Positions 20,395 through 20,463 of a DNA stretch of 20,463 bases are shown here, one piece after another. Numbering within the stretch: the first letter of the stretch is position 1; the number at the start of each line of letters is the position of its first letter. The stretch comes from DASYAN01 sp036501345. Lineage in GTDB: Bacteria > Chloroflexota > Ktedonobacteria > Ktedonobacterales > Ktedonobacteraceae. The stretch covers positions 1-20,463 of the forward strand of contig DASYAN010000067.1 in assembly GCA_036501345.1 (NCBI GenBank), in the 5' to 3' direction. The position numbers were made by a program, and so were the translations under genes. Below the pieces are notes generated by a model. The model was not told where the DNA came from, did no database searches, and worked only from the letters and a program-made list of their open reading frames with translations.

Positions 20395-20463
20395 ATGCAA
20401 GATCCTCAAGAGATGCCTGCAGAACAGCAGGTTGCAAATCCACAGGAGACGACGAATACGCAG
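20395..20463 (+). CDS. Start of a + strand gene, cut by the window edge
   Basis: ATG at 20395 opens 23 codons to the end of the window; the peptide is Gln/Glu/Pro-rich (MQDPQEMPAEQQVANPQETT...), typical of a flexible N-terminus. AAGGAG lies 14 nt upstream, longer than ideal; a GTG at 20385 in another frame is the alternative start, with a spacing that is too short. The consensus promoter at 20208-20236 points at it. Too little is present to name a product. Confidence 0.45.
   Translation, partial: MQDPQEMPAEQQVANPQETTNTQ

Overview
The window most likely comes from a Chloroflexota bacterium of the Ktedonobacteria type. This is an inference from gene content: several XRE-type helix-turn-helix proteins fused to membrane and extracellular domains, an NB-ARC protein, a TrbL/VirB6-like protein, an LppX/LprG-like lipoprotein and purine-rich ribosome binding sites. 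No rRNA, tRNA, CRISPR array or transposase was seen. Overall base composition looks moderate, with one strongly AT-rich patch inside the largest gene.

Left part, + strand (about 1-4134): a three-gene operon with a plausible sigma70-type promoter at 214-241. It encodes an LppX/LprG-like lipoprotein, a 14-helix DHA2-type MFS transporter and, overlapping it by 20 bp, a single-pass membrane protein with a DUF4097-like outer domain. The lipoprotein-plus-MFS pair resembles the mycobacterial lprG-Rv1410c (P55) arrangement. A TauE/SafE-family exporter converges on this operon from the right (4174-4953).

Middle part, - strand (about 5031-12415): four related XRE-type proteins. One is a stand-alone 72-aa HTH domain. 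The other three have a cytoplasmic HTH, one membrane helix and an extracellular part: a CBM6/35-like carbohydrate-binding domain (5031-6077), a BSP-like peptidase fold plus LamG/DUF1080-like domain with an NB-ARC NTPase inserted (7552-10299), and the same outer part without NB-ARC (10691-12415). Both BSP-like domains lack the second histidine of HExxH, so they look like sensors or binders rather than proteases. A two-helix VirB2/TrbC-like pilin-type protein lies among them (6722-7054).

Right part, - strand (12622-19777): a TrbL/VirB6-like polytopic protein with a long Cys-rich outer segment, then a 1496-residue soluble, helix-rich protein of unknown function. At the right edge a divergent + strand gene begins, behind a consensus promoter.

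The strongest unifying signal is a regulatory module found four times, upstream of the pilin-like gene, the NB-ARC receptor, the TrbL-like gene and the giant gene. It consists of three or four 11-bp direct repeats (GCGACAC-type heptamer plus a mostly T-rich 4-bp spacer), then 32-33 bp, then a conserved GGTTAnACT -10 element with no recognisable -35. This implies one regulon joining secretion-type components, a membrane-spanning STAND/HTH receptor and a giant unknown protein. I infer a contact- or surface-sensing type IV secretion-like system of which this window holds only part; no VirB4, VirD4 or relaxase is present here.
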